DNA from: Flavobacterium flavigenum
GTDB taxonomy: Bacteria; Bacteroidota; Bacteroidia; Flavobacteriales; Flavobacteriaceae
Assembly (NCBI RefSeq): GCF_027111255.2
Contig: NZ_CP114285.2
Span: 930,001 to 994,000, forward strand
DNA length: 64,000 nucleotides
Reading direction: 5' to 3'
The stretch's first letter is position 1. Every line of letters starts with the position of its first letter. Made by a program: the position numbers and the translations under genes. Shown here piece by piece: positions 43,877-51,686 of the stretch. The notes below the pieces were generated by a model, which ran no database searches, was not told where the DNA came from, and worked only from the letters and a program-made list of their open reading frames with translations.

Positions 43877-44281
43877 GTGGACGACAAACAAAATAAAAAA
43901 TTGATTAATGAACAGATGGCAAATGAGAGAACTTTTTTGTCATGGATTCGCACGGGCATCGGAATCATGGTATTCGGTTTCGTGATTGTAAAATTTTCAT
44001 TGTTTGTAAACCAGTTGCCGGCAACATTTTTTAAAGACGCAACAATTCCTAAAAACGGATTTACCATATTTATCGGAATTGCATTAGTATTTACAGGGGC
44101 ACTCACCATATTATTGTCTTATTGGAAATACAAACAAACACATAAGCTGCTTCAAAAAGGTGAATATTTATATTCTACTATGTTATTGACAACATTAACA
44201 GTGATCATTTTTGTTATGAGTATCATAATTATTTCTTATTTGATTATGGCTGCTTACCCTCTCATCTTACCAATTAGTTAA
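43877..44281 (+). CDS. DUF202 inner-membrane protein (YidH type)
   Basis: This 134-residue protein starts with GTG (43877). An internal ATG at codon 14 is a less likely start, because family members have residues before this motif. The DUF202 signature MANERTFLSWIRTGIGIMVFGFVI opens the first of three membrane helices. The second is TIFIGIALVFTGALTILLSYW and the third is TLTVIIFVMSIIIISYLIMAAYPL. The function of the family is unknown. It follows the STAS-like remnant, so it may once have been second in an operon. Confidence 0.9.
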   Translation: MDDKQNKKLINEQMANERTFLSWIRTGIGIMVFGFVIVKFSLFVNQLPATFFKDATIPKNGFTIFIGIALVFTGALTILLSYWKYKQTHKLLQKGEYLYSTMLLTTLTVIIFVMSIIIISYLIMAAYPLILPIS

Positions 44282-44381
44282 ACTAACAACCTGTAAATTA
44301 TGTAATTAGAGGTTCTTGTGATGTAAATTTTTGATTCTTAGTACCTGTACTTTAGCTATATAACCTCAAAATTTAATTATT

Positions 44382-44771
44382 ATGAATATAGATGAAAGAG
44401 AAAACTACGATCAAAGTGATCTGTATTTTCAAGATAAGGAACAATTCAAAGATGATGATTCAGTATCAAATGTATTAGACAATTCAATTACGAATGACGA
44501 AGAACAGAGTATGTATAATCAACAAGATCCGGATGAAGATTACAGAGATCCCGATGATATGGATCCGGATCTGCTCGAAGATGAAAATTTTACAGATGCA
44601 GATGAACTCGAAGAAGAGGATGATTTGTTTGAAGACAACGATGAAACAGATGACTTACATGAGGATGATATTGAGAATAATTTAGATGATATAGATGACG
44701 ACGACGATGATCTAAATGAAGATGATATTATAAGAAACAAAAGAGAACTATATCGTGACAGAGATCTTTAA
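44382..44771 (+). CDS. Very acidic, probably disordered protein
   Basis: Roughly 45% of the 129 residues are Asp or Glu, with runs such as DDIDDDDDDLNEDD and almost no hydrophobic core, so the protein is probably unfolded alone. It has no signal peptide. It shares an ENY motif near its start and a general layout with the protein at 50676. Clear start, good stop and a strong terminator support it as a real gene. A TATATAA lies 19-25 bases upstream of the start. Possible roles include binding basic proteins or metals or acting as a hydration protectant; none is shown. Confidence 0.75.
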   Translation: MNIDERENYDQSDLYFQDKEQFKDDDSVSNVLDNSITNDEEQSMYNQQDPDEDYRDPDDMDPDLLEDENFTDADELEEEDDLFEDNDETDDLHEDDIENNLDDIDDDDDDLNEDDIIRNKRELYRDRDL

Positions 44772-44780
44772 CCAATTTAA

Positions 44781-44815
44781 AATAAACCGTTCTCTCAGAG
44801 CGGTTTATTTTTTAA
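44781..44815 (+). terminator. Terminator after the acidic protein gene
   Basis: The stem AATAAACCG / CGGTTTATT encloses an inner CTC-TCA-GAG hairpin and is followed by T residues. Confidence 0.9.
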
Positions 44816-44972
44816 ACATTCTATCAAATCCTTTAAAATACAGCTTAAGGATAAACACAGAAAATTTTATAATTTATCTGTAAAATAGTATAAACCAATA
44901 TTTTGCTAATCTACTTATTTTTAACGTTTAAACTAAAAAAAAATATAATCGAGTAATATTAAAATAAAAATT

Positions 44973-45647
44973 ATGGAAACCAACACATTTACACCGGCAC
45001 CTGCACAAAAAAAATTAAAATTAAAAACTAACGTATCGACACTCGAAAGAATCGCGATGATAACCAGCGGAACGTATTTATTATACAAAGGCTTGTCGCA
45101 GGAAAAGAAAAGTCCTGTACAAATAGGCACAGGCAGCACCATGCTGCTAAGGGGATTGTCCGGATATTGCCCAATATATGATGCAGTTGATCATTTAAAA
45201 AATGATAAAGCTTCAAATGTAAATATCAGAATTAACAGTACAATCAATAAGCCCATAAGTGAAGTTTATGCTTTTTGGCGTGATTTTGAAAATTTACCTA
45301 AATTCATGAATCATCTTGATTCAGTTGAACCATTAAGTTATACCACTTCTAAATGGACCGCTAAAGGACCGGCAGGAATTGGGAAAATTTCATGGATAGC
45401 TGAAATTGTTAAAGACGAAAAGGAAAGAATGATCAGCTGGAATTCACTTCCTGATTCATCAATCAAAAATGCTGGAAAAGTTGTTTTCAGACCTAGTGGC
45501 GAAGGTACTGAAATAATCGTGACCATCTCTTATCACGCACCACTTGGAATTGCAGGCGAAGGCGCTGCAAAACTTCTTAATCCCTATTTTGAAAAAATGG
45601 TAAAAGATGATCTTTTAAATTATAAAACTTATTTAGAATCAAATTAG
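44973..45647 (+). CDS. DUF2892 plus SRPBCC (START-like) domain protein
   Basis: The 224-residue protein has an N-terminal DUF2892/YgaP-type membrane hairpin (residues about 20-75, VSTLERIAMITSGTYLLYKG, MLLRGLSGYCPIYDAV). A C-terminal SRPBCC ligand-binding domain (about 85-220) follows, with RINSTINKPISEVYAFWRDFENLPKFM, WTAKGPAGIGKISWIAEI and HAPLGIAGEGAAKLL. This resembles the coenzyme-Q-binding/cyclase branch. It probably binds a hydrophobic molecule at the inner membrane. It is a single gene with a terminator directly after it. Confidence 0.9.
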   Translation: METNTFTPAPAQKKLKLKTNVSTLERIAMITSGTYLLYKGLSQEKKSPVQIGTGSTMLLRGLSGYCPIYDAVDHLKNDKASNVNIRINSTINKPISEVYAFWRDFENLPKFMNHLDSVEPLSYTTSKWTAKGPAGIGKISWIAEIVKDEKERMISWNSLPDSSIKNAGKVVFRPSGEGTEIIVTISYHAPLGIAGEGAAKLLNPYFEKMVKDDLLNYKTYLESN

Positions 45648-45676
45648 CATTAAATATAATGCTTAAAATATCAAAA

Positions 45677-45715
45677 AACCCTGTAAATCATTGGTATTTG
45701 CAGGGTTATTTATTT
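45677..45715 (+). terminator. Terminator after the SRPBCC gene
   Basis: A 12-base stem (AACCCTGTAAAT / ATTTGCAGGGTT, one G-T pair) is followed by a T-rich stretch. Confidence 0.85.
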
Positions 45716-45766
45716 TAAAGAAATAAAAATGATGTTATATATGGGTATTATGTAATATAATAACGG

Positions 45767-45776
45767 AATTATATAA
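45767..45776 (+). promoter_or_regulatory. Candidate promoter element AATTATATAA with upstream GTAA
   Basis: GTAA at 45752-45755, an 11-base spacer and AATTATATAA lie 63 bases before the ATG at 45839, the same spacing as at 21810 and 30702. Confidence 0.3.
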
Positions 45777-45838
45777 ATTTAAAGTTAATTTGCGAAATAT
45801 TTTTATAGGAATTAATTGACTTATAAAATTTAAACGTT

Positions 45839-45985
45839 ATGAAAAAATCGTACTTAACCATTATTTTAATCGTTGCATTTGTCGCTATAATAAGCAGTAA
45901 TTGTTCTCCTCACTGTGATGATGAAGACTATACAAGAGATCAACAGGAAGCAGTTCTGCATCAGAGAGATTCGGTTAAATCCTGA
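45839..45985 (+). CDS. 48-residue small lipoprotein or secreted peptide
   Basis: This ORF encodes a signal peptide (MKKSYLTIILIVAFVAIIS) followed by SSNCSPHCDDEDYTRD and a charged end (QEAVLHQRDSVKS). The first Cys, residue 25, could be lipidated, although Asn at -1 is unusual for a lipobox. If it is not, the mature peptide would carry two Cys and a His that could bind metal or form a disulfide. The candidate promoter element upstream and the clean reading frame support it. No family is recognised. Confidence 0.6.
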   Translation: MKKSYLTIILIVAFVAIISSNCSPHCDDEDYTRDQQEAVLHQRDSVKS

Positions 45986-46139
45986 TCGATTAATCTAATT
46001 CCAACTATTTAAAGATTTTTAAACTGTAATTTCTTATTATGAAAAAATTCTACCCTTCTATATAATTTGACGGTTGAATCTACTTTTAAAAGAATAATTT
46101 TTAAGTAATTATTTGAAAATAATTTCAATCAAAACAATT

Positions 46140-46532
46140 ATGAGATATAAAAATATTTTACAAATTGATGATGATTATGATGACTGTGATTTCTTTCTGG
46201 AAGCGCTGGAAGAAGTATCAGCCACCGCCTCCTACACTGCAATTCATAATCCTGTTCAGGCATTACAAAAACTTATGTGCAATGAAATACATCCAGATGT
46301 TATTTTTCTCGACATTAACATGCCTGTTATGAATGGTATGGAGCTGTTAGTCGAAATGAATAAAAAAGGACTCATAAAAGACATACCTGTAATCATACTT
46401 TCTACCTCAATACCGTTGGATTTTGCAACTAAACTTGAGAATTTGGGAGCGACAGGTTATTATATCAAACCAAACGACTTTGGAGCTATGAAAACAATTT
46501 TACAAAATTGTTTAGGTTTTTATAAGAATTAA
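46140..46532 (+). CDS. Single-domain response regulator (Rcp/CheY-like)
   Basis: The ATG at 46140 (MRYKNILQIDDDYDDCDFFLEAL) is the natural start; the frame is open from a TTG at 46113. The roughly 130-residue protein is a receiver domain only, with acidic pocket DDD, phospho-acceptor Asp in DVIFLDINMPVMNGMEL, Ser in IILSTS and Lys in YYIKP. It has no output domain and probably works with the CheB-CheR-histidine kinase 122 bases downstream, as response regulators next to hybrid phytochrome-like kinases do. Confidence 0.92.
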   Translation: MRYKNILQIDDDYDDCDFFLEALEEVSATASYTAIHNPVQALQKLMCNEIHPDVIFLDINMPVMNGMELLVEMNKKGLIKDIPVIILSTSIPLDFATKLENLGATGYYIKPNDFGAMKTILQNCLGFYKN

Positions 46533-46605
46533 CAAACGCCTGTTAATAATAATCTTGCGCTTTTAAGTGTAAATATTACATAATTCCCACATAATACTAA
46601 AACCG

Positions 46606-46637
46606 TTGGTTTTATAGTAAAACACTGGTTATATTTG
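46606..46637 (+). promoter_or_regulatory. Promoter of the CheB-CheR-kinase gene
   Basis: TTG (46606-46608), a 21-base spacer and TATATTTG (46630-46637) match the Bacteroidota consensus and lie 17 bases before the ATG at 46655. Confidence 0.7.
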
Positions 46638-46654
46638 TTGAAAATTTTTTTCTC

Positions 46655-49600
46655 ATGAAAGTAACCCAAGCTGATGAAACCCGATATACAGTTAAAAAAT
46701 TTCCAATTGTAGGTATTGGTGCATCTGCGGGAGGATTGGATGCTTTTAAAAAAGTAGTTTCTGCAATATCGACAGATTCAGGAATGGCTTATGTTATTGT
46801 ACAACACTTGTCACCAAATCACCCTAGCAGTCTTACACAAATTCTATCAGAATACTCGCCTATACCTGTACATGAAATAATTAGCGATATAACCCTTTTA
46901 CCGAATAACATCTACGTTATTCCTGAGAACAACCTCCTTATAGTAGAAGAAGGGGCATTAAGACTTAAGCAGAGAACACGAAGCGAAAGACGAAATAATA
47001 CCATCGACGTTTTTTTTGAATCACTTGCTGATGTGTACAGGACTTTTGCTATTGGAGTTATACTTTCGGGCACTGGTTTTGACGGTACTGCAGGATTCAA
47101 AAAAATCAAGGAACTAGGAGGTGCTACGATAGTTCAGGATCCTGAAACGGCAGCTTACAAAGGAATGCCTCAAAGTCCTATAGATACTGATGCAGCCGAT
47201 TATATTCTGGCTCCTGAAAAAATTCCGTCGCAATTGATGGAAATACGAAACAGTTATATTTCTAATTATGGTTACACAGAAGAAGAACATATTCCGGGAA
47301 ATGACGAGGAAATCATCTTACAAATCATCAACCTTATTTTTTCAAGGACAGGTAATGATTTTAGACACTATAAACATCCTACGATAAGACGCCGTATAGC
47401 GCGGAGGATGGTTATAGCAGAAAAAAACACTATTGAAGATTACTATAATTTTTTAAGAAACAGTAAAAATGAGCAGGATCTTTTGTTTAATGATTTCTTA
47501 ATTCACGTAACCTATTTTTTCCGAGATGAGGACGCTTTTGAAAATCTTTCCAGAACCGTTTTTCCATCCTTAATCAAAAATATTACAAATAACAACTTAC
47601 GAATTTGGGTAGCAGGTTGTTCTACAGGAGAAGAAGCATACTCTTTAGCCATTTCTCTTCATGAATATTTTTTAAAAAACAACATCAACGATATTAAGGT
47701 ACAGATTTTTGCTTCTGACATATCAGAAAAATGTATTACAAAAGCAAGATCCGGCATCTATTCTTACCAAGATGTTCAGACCGTTTCAGAAGAAAGGCTT
47801 CAAAACTATTTTACTAAAAGTGAGGGCAATTACCATATTAACAAAGTCATTCGCGACATGTGTATTTTTGCCGTTCATAATTTTGTAAAAGATCCTGCAT
47901 TTGCAAGAATCGATTTAATTACCTGCCGCAATACACTTATCTATTTCGATCCTTACCTGCAAAATAAAGTTTTGGGTACTTTTCATTATTCTTTAAAAGA
48001 AAAAGGTATGCTATTTCTGGGAAAATCAGAATCAGTAACCCACTCTCCGGATTTATTTGAGAGCATAAAAAAACATGAAAGAATATATGCGCGTAAATTT
48101 GTACCGGGAAGATATACGACACAGTCATTTAAACCCGTTCCGGGCAATTTGCAGGTAAAACTGCATACATCTGAAATGAAAGCATCACCGGAAGATGATT
48201 TCAGGAAAATTACTTCAGAAATCTTATTAACGAAATATACTCCAGCCAGTGTCATTATCAATAAAAATCTTGACATTGTACATTTTCATGGTGATACGAG
48301 TCCGTTTTTAGCCCCTTCACCCGGAAAGCCAAATTTTAATATTTTAAAAATGGCACGTGAAGGTATTTCATTCGAATTACAGAATGCTATTTCAAAAATA
48401 AAAGAAGAAAAAGAAAACATCAGAAAAGACGACATTAAGGTCAACGGACAGCCCTACCAGATTTCTTTCGAAATATTTTTGCTTCCGAATGACGACGAAC
48501 ACCTTATGGTTCTTTTTTACAAGATGCCACTCCCTGATTCAGATAAAAAACTGCATGATAAATCTGCGCAAAAACGTATTAATGAACTTGAGAAGGAACT
48601 GACACAGTTAAGGGAAAACATAAAAAGAATTACGGAAGAGCAACAAACTGCTTTTGAAGAATTACAAACAAGCCATGAAGAATTACTGAGCAGTGGTGAA
48701 GAACTGCAGGCGATGAATGAGGAACTTGAAACGACAACTGAAGAACTTCAGTCAAACAATGAAGAATTAGTGTGTCTTAATGACGAACTTATAGATCGCC
48801 AGAAACAGCTTATATCCATGCGTAATTATTCCGAATTAATTGTTAATACCATTCGAGAGCCGCTATTAGTTACAAGTAAAGACTTCATTATTAAAAGTGC
48901 TAATCCTGCATTTTACGATTATTTTAATACAAGAGATAAAATTACTGAAGGCCATAGTCTTTTTGAAATTGGAAATTGCCAATGGGACATTCCGGAATTT
49001 AAGGAACAATTGATTAAAATTGATGCTGAATTCTCTATAGATAACTTAAAAGTAGATCTTGTATGTCCTGACAACAATAAAAAAACCATTATAGTAAATG
49101 CAAGCCTTATAGCTGACTCAACCCCTGAAGGCTTAATTCTTCTGGCACTGGAAGATATTACAGATTTAGTAGCCACAAATGAATTACTGACAAATAAAAA
49201 CATTGAATTACAAAAGCATAATGAGCAGCTTGAAGCTTTTACTTCTGCAGCAAGTCATGATTTACAAGAACCACTCCGAAAAATTCATATGTTCTGCAAA
49301 AGAATTTTTGAAAATGAAGAAGGTTTGAGCGAAACTGCAAAACATAATCTCGAAAGAGTACTGTTCTCAGTTACCAACATGAGTCAGTTAATTGCCGACC
49401 TTATTAATTATTCGAAAATTACCTTTGTAAAGAAAGAATATAAAAAAACAGATCTAAATGTTGTTTTAAAAAAAACAGTTGCAGATATCAGGGATTCTAT
49501 TGTAGAAAAAGAAGCCATAATTACTATTTCATCTCTTCCTCAATTAAATATTATCTCCCATCAGATACAACAGCTTTTTACAAATTTAATTCTTAATGCT

Positions 49601-49924
49601 ATCAAGTACACCAAAGAAAATATTATACCGGAAATTAAAATTGAAACAACGCAGCCTTTATCTGAGGAAATACTTGAAATTGACGGAAACAAAGACAGCA
49701 ATTATATAAAAATTACGGTAAGTGACAATGGTATTGGCTTTAATCAGGAATATGCAACTAAAATATTTGACCCATTCTATAGATTACACAACAATGATCA
49801 ATATCATGGAAGTGGTTTAGGATTAACGCTTGTAAAGAAAATTGTTGCCAACCACGAAGGTTTTATAAAAGTATTTAGTAAAGTCGATCAGGGAACTACT
49901 GTGCACATTTATTTACCTGAATAA
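46655..49924 (+). CDS. CheB-CheR fusion with PAS and histidine kinase domains
   Basis: The 1089-residue soluble protein combines five parts. CheB methylesterase is at about 18-200 (Ser in GIGASAGGLDAF, His in QHLSPNHPS, Asp in GTGFDGTAG). CheR methyltransferase is at about 220-485 (WVAGCSTGEEAYSLAI). A coiled coil (about 640-735) has repeated EEL-x-SxxEEL motifs. A PAS domain is at about 745-855. A histidine kinase has H868 in SHDLQEPLRKI and ATPase boxes NLILNAIKYT, DNGIGF and GSGLGLTLVKK. No receiver is attached. No chemoreceptor genes are nearby. This family is thought to signal in stress pathways rather than chemotaxis; here it likely works with the neighbouring receiver proteins. Confidence 0.94.
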   Translation: MKVTQADETRYTVKKFPIVGIGASAGGLDAFKKVVSAISTDSGMAYVIVQHLSPNHPSSLTQILSEYSPIPVHEIISDITLLPNNIYVIPENNLLIVEEGALRLKQRTRSERRNNTIDVFFESLADVYRTFAIGVILSGTGFDGTAGFKKIKELGGATIVQDPETAAYKGMPQSPIDTDAADYILAPEKIPSQLMEIRNSYISNYGYTEEEHIPGNDEEIILQIINLIFSRTGNDFRHYKHPTIRRRIARRMVIAEKNTIEDYYNFLRNSKNEQDLLFNDFLIHVTYFFRDEDAFENLSRTVFPSLIKNITNNNLRIWVAGCSTGEEAYSLAISLHEYFLKNNINDIKVQIFASDISEKCITKARSGIYSYQDVQTVSEERLQNYFTKSEGNYHINKVIRDMCIFAVHNFVKDPAFARIDLITCRNTLIYFDPYLQNKVLGTFHYSLKEKGMLFLGKSESVTHSPDLFESIKKHERIYARKFVPGRYTTQSFKPVPGNLQVKLHTSEMKASPEDDFRKITSEILLTKYTPASVIINKNLDIVHFHGDTSPFLAPSPGKPNFNILKMAREGISFELQNAISKIKEEKENIRKDDIKVNGQPYQISFEIFLLPNDDEHLMVLFYKMPLPDSDKKLHDKSAQKRINELEKELTQLRENIKRITEEQQTAFEELQTSHEELLSSGEELQAMNEELETTTEELQSNNEELVCLNDELIDRQKQLISMRNYSELIVNTIREPLLVTSKDFIIKSANPAFYDYFNTRDKITEGHSLFEIGNCQWDIPEFKEQLIKIDAEFSIDNLKVDLVCPDNNKKTIIVNASLIADSTPEGLILLALEDITDLVATNELLTNKNIELQKHNEQLEAFTSAASHDLQEPLRKIHMFCKRIFENEEGLSETAKHNLERVLFSVTNMSQLIADLINYSKITFVKKEYKKTDLNVVLKKTVADIRDSIVEKEAIITISSLPQLNIISHQIQQLFTNLILNAIKYTKENIIPEIKIETTQPLSEEILEIDGNKDSNYIKITVSDNGIGFNQEYATKIFDPFYRLHNNDQYHGSGLGLTLVKKIVANHEGFIKVFSKVDQGTTVHIYLPE

Positions 49925-49930
49925 CAACAA

Positions 49931-49960
49931 AAGGCACCCAAAATGGTGCCTTCATTTTTA
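49931..49960. terminator. Bidirectional terminator
   Basis: An 8-base perfect stem (AAGGCACC / GGTGCCTT) with a 6-base loop lies between the convergent kinase and receiver genes and is followed by T residues. Confidence 0.85.
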
Positions 49961-49966
49961 GTAAAA

Positions 49967-50413
49967 TTACGATTTGGTCTTTATCGTTTTTTTAGGATGC
50001 TGAATGACTGACTTTGATTTTAACCAGTAGTCAATTATTGTCTTTATCATTTTTTTGAATTCAAGATAATCATAAGGCCTGGTAAAATAACTCTGAATAG
50101 GTATTGAGTAAGGATCAATTACGTAAGTCTGATTAAATGATGTTGTAAAAAACAGATAAGGACAATTAAATAATGTCCCTACATTATCAAGGTTATTTTC
50201 AATCACTTTATGATTCATTACATTCAATAAAACAATATCAGAAAAGAAAAGAAATGGCTTGATTTTATGTCTGAGTAAATAATTACAGGCAGTTTCGGGG
50301 TTGTTAAAATAAATTATCTGATTTGGATAATTCAATTCGGAAAAAACCTCTATAAATAACTTACGATCTCCCTGTTTATTCTCAATAATTACTATGGGTC
50401 CTTTTTTGTTCAT
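49967..50413 (-). CDS. Degenerate receiver-domain protein
   Basis: This 148-residue protein has the receiver fold (GPIVIIENKQGDRKLFIEVF, FLFFSDIVLLNVM, CPYLFFTTS, YFTRPYDYLEFKKMI). The expected paired acidic residues after strand 1 are replaced by ENKQGD. The phospho-acceptor Asp may survive in FSDIV. The switch Thr (FFTTS) is present, but the usual Lys before Pro is Arg (TRPYD). It may work without phosphorylation or respond weakly. It faces the CheB-CheR-kinase gene across a shared terminator. Confidence 0.75.
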   Translation of the reverse strand: MNKKGPIVIIENKQGDRKLFIEVFSELNYPNQIIYFNNPETACNYLLRHKIKPFLFFSDIVLLNVMNHKVIENNLDNVGTLFNCPYLFFTTSFNQTYVIDPYSIPIQSYFTRPYDYLEFKKMIKTIIDYWLKSKSVIQHPKKTIKTKS

Positions 50414-50575
50414 AAGTTATACATTAAAATTTGACGAAGAAATGGCTGAGTAACTTTAAATAAAAGATACTTTTCAAATATTTCAAAAAACGATCATAAA
50501 AACTTACAAAATCTCCATGTGTACTTATATAATTATCATTATTGATAAATTCATCCTACTGACTAGAGCACTTAT

Positions 50576-50585
50576 AATTATATAA
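50576..50585 (+). promoter_or_regulatory. AATTATATAA element upstream of the second acidic protein gene
   Basis: An exact copy lies 91 bases before the ATG at 50676; there is no GTAA at the usual spacing. Confidence 0.25.
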
Positions 50586-50675
50586 TCGCAATCCTAAATT
50601 CTATAAACAAAAAGTCTGATTTACAGTTAATTTTGATTGTACAGTTTGAGAAAATATTAACTTAAACCATTTCAA

Positions 50676-51041
50676 ATGACAACACAAAACAGGGAAAATT
50701 ACGGTCGGGATGTTCGTAGTTTTCATCACCCGGAAGATGATATGAAAACCGTTTCGGATATAACGAACCAAGCTAATCAAAGTTATGCGGATGAATACGA
50801 AAGACAAAATGATGATGAGGAAGAAATTGTAAATCAGGATGATGATATTGTCAACAATGAAGATGAGGGGGTAAATAATTTTTATAAAGATGGCTCAGAT
50901 AATATCGATTTAAATGACAGGGATATAAATGATTTTGCAAAAGAAAACACTAACAAAGACCTTCTCGATCAGGAATATGATATAGATCAGGATCTTGAAG
51001 AAACAGATCCTGTAAACCATCCCCGAAATTTCCAATATTAA
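50676..51041 (+). CDS. Second acidic, probably disordered protein
   Basis: This 121-residue protein has a high share of Asp, Glu and Asn (RQNDDEEEIVNQDDDIVNNEDE) and little hydrophobic content. It begins with RENY, like the protein at 44382, and both stand among stress genes and end at strong terminators. It contains His and Arg near the N-terminus (RDVRSFHHPEDD) and ends with NHPRNFQY. No signal peptide. It is probably a distant relative of the first acidic protein. Function unknown. Confidence 0.75.
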   Translation: MTTQNRENYGRDVRSFHHPEDDMKTVSDITNQANQSYADEYERQNDDEEEIVNQDDDIVNNEDEGVNNFYKDGSDNIDLNDRDINDFAKENTNKDLLDQEYDIDQDLEETDPVNHPRNFQY

Positions 51042-51050
51042 CCTTTATAA

Positions 51051-51085
51051 AAAACCATTAGCCAAAACTAATGGTTTTATTTTTG
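51051..51085 (+). terminator. Terminator after the second acidic protein gene
   Basis: An 11-base perfect stem (AAAACCATTAG / CTAATGGTTTT) with a 6-base loop is followed by TATTTTT. Confidence 0.92.
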
Positions 51086-51105
51086 ATATATATTTTCGGA
51101 ATGCG

Positions 51106-51557
51106 TTAGGAAACAGCCAAAGCAGATAATTCGTCATTACCCGTATCTTTTACACTGGTAAAATTACCTTTCGATATATTTTCGGCAAGGCTTACCATCG
51201 AACTGATTCTTTTAGTAGTGCATATCAGAATATATGCTATAATATTTCCCGCTGCTTATTATGACTACCAATCCTGTATTGCTGTTCTTTTATCAGGCCT
51301 GGCAAGATTTCACCTCCTTTAAAATAAGAATCCAGAAAAGTTTCGTCATTTGTCAGCAAGTATCCTCTAAAAACACTCTGAATTTCAATAATAGCTTTAT
51401 GTGTTTTATTGGAGTTTCGAATGATCTCTTCTGATCTGGCAAGAAACTGTGAATTAAGCTGTACCTTTTTAGACAACATGTGATTAGTATAGGAATCAGC
51501 AACAGACAATAAAATTATCAGGGTAAATGCCAAAAGTATTTGATAGGATAATTTCAT
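51106..51557 (-). pseudogene. Truncated CHASE3-HAMP sensor kinase gene
   Basis: The 106-codon frame (51557 to 51237) starts with a membrane helix (LSYQILLAFTLIILLSVADSY) and the first half of a CHASE3 sensor (FRGYLLTNDETFLDSYFKGG), then stops. In another frame from 51255 the sequence continues as AAGNIIAYILICTTKRIS and MVSLAENISKGNF, the end of a second membrane helix and a HAMP domain, to a stop at 51108. The second half of CHASE3 is deleted, the frame is shifted and the kinase domains are gone. This is the debris of a CHASE3 histidine kinase. Confidence 0.8.
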
Positions 51558-51686
51558 TATTAAAATTCAAACTTTTTGCGAATATGGGATTTCTAAGCTA
51601 ATAAAAAAAGATTCTTAAATCTATATTTTTTACTTTTATACTGCTTATAAATCTTATTTACTAAAACTACTCATAAATTAACCGCT

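Noticed and set aside
44540..44740. 66-codon Ser-rich frame on the minus strand
   Set aside because: The Ser-rich translation is the mirror image of the Asp/Glu codon runs of the acidic protein on the plus strand.
46655..49924. Chemotaxis operon
   Set aside because: CheB and CheR domains are present, but no CheA, CheW or chemoreceptor gene is near, and the protein carries its own kinase.
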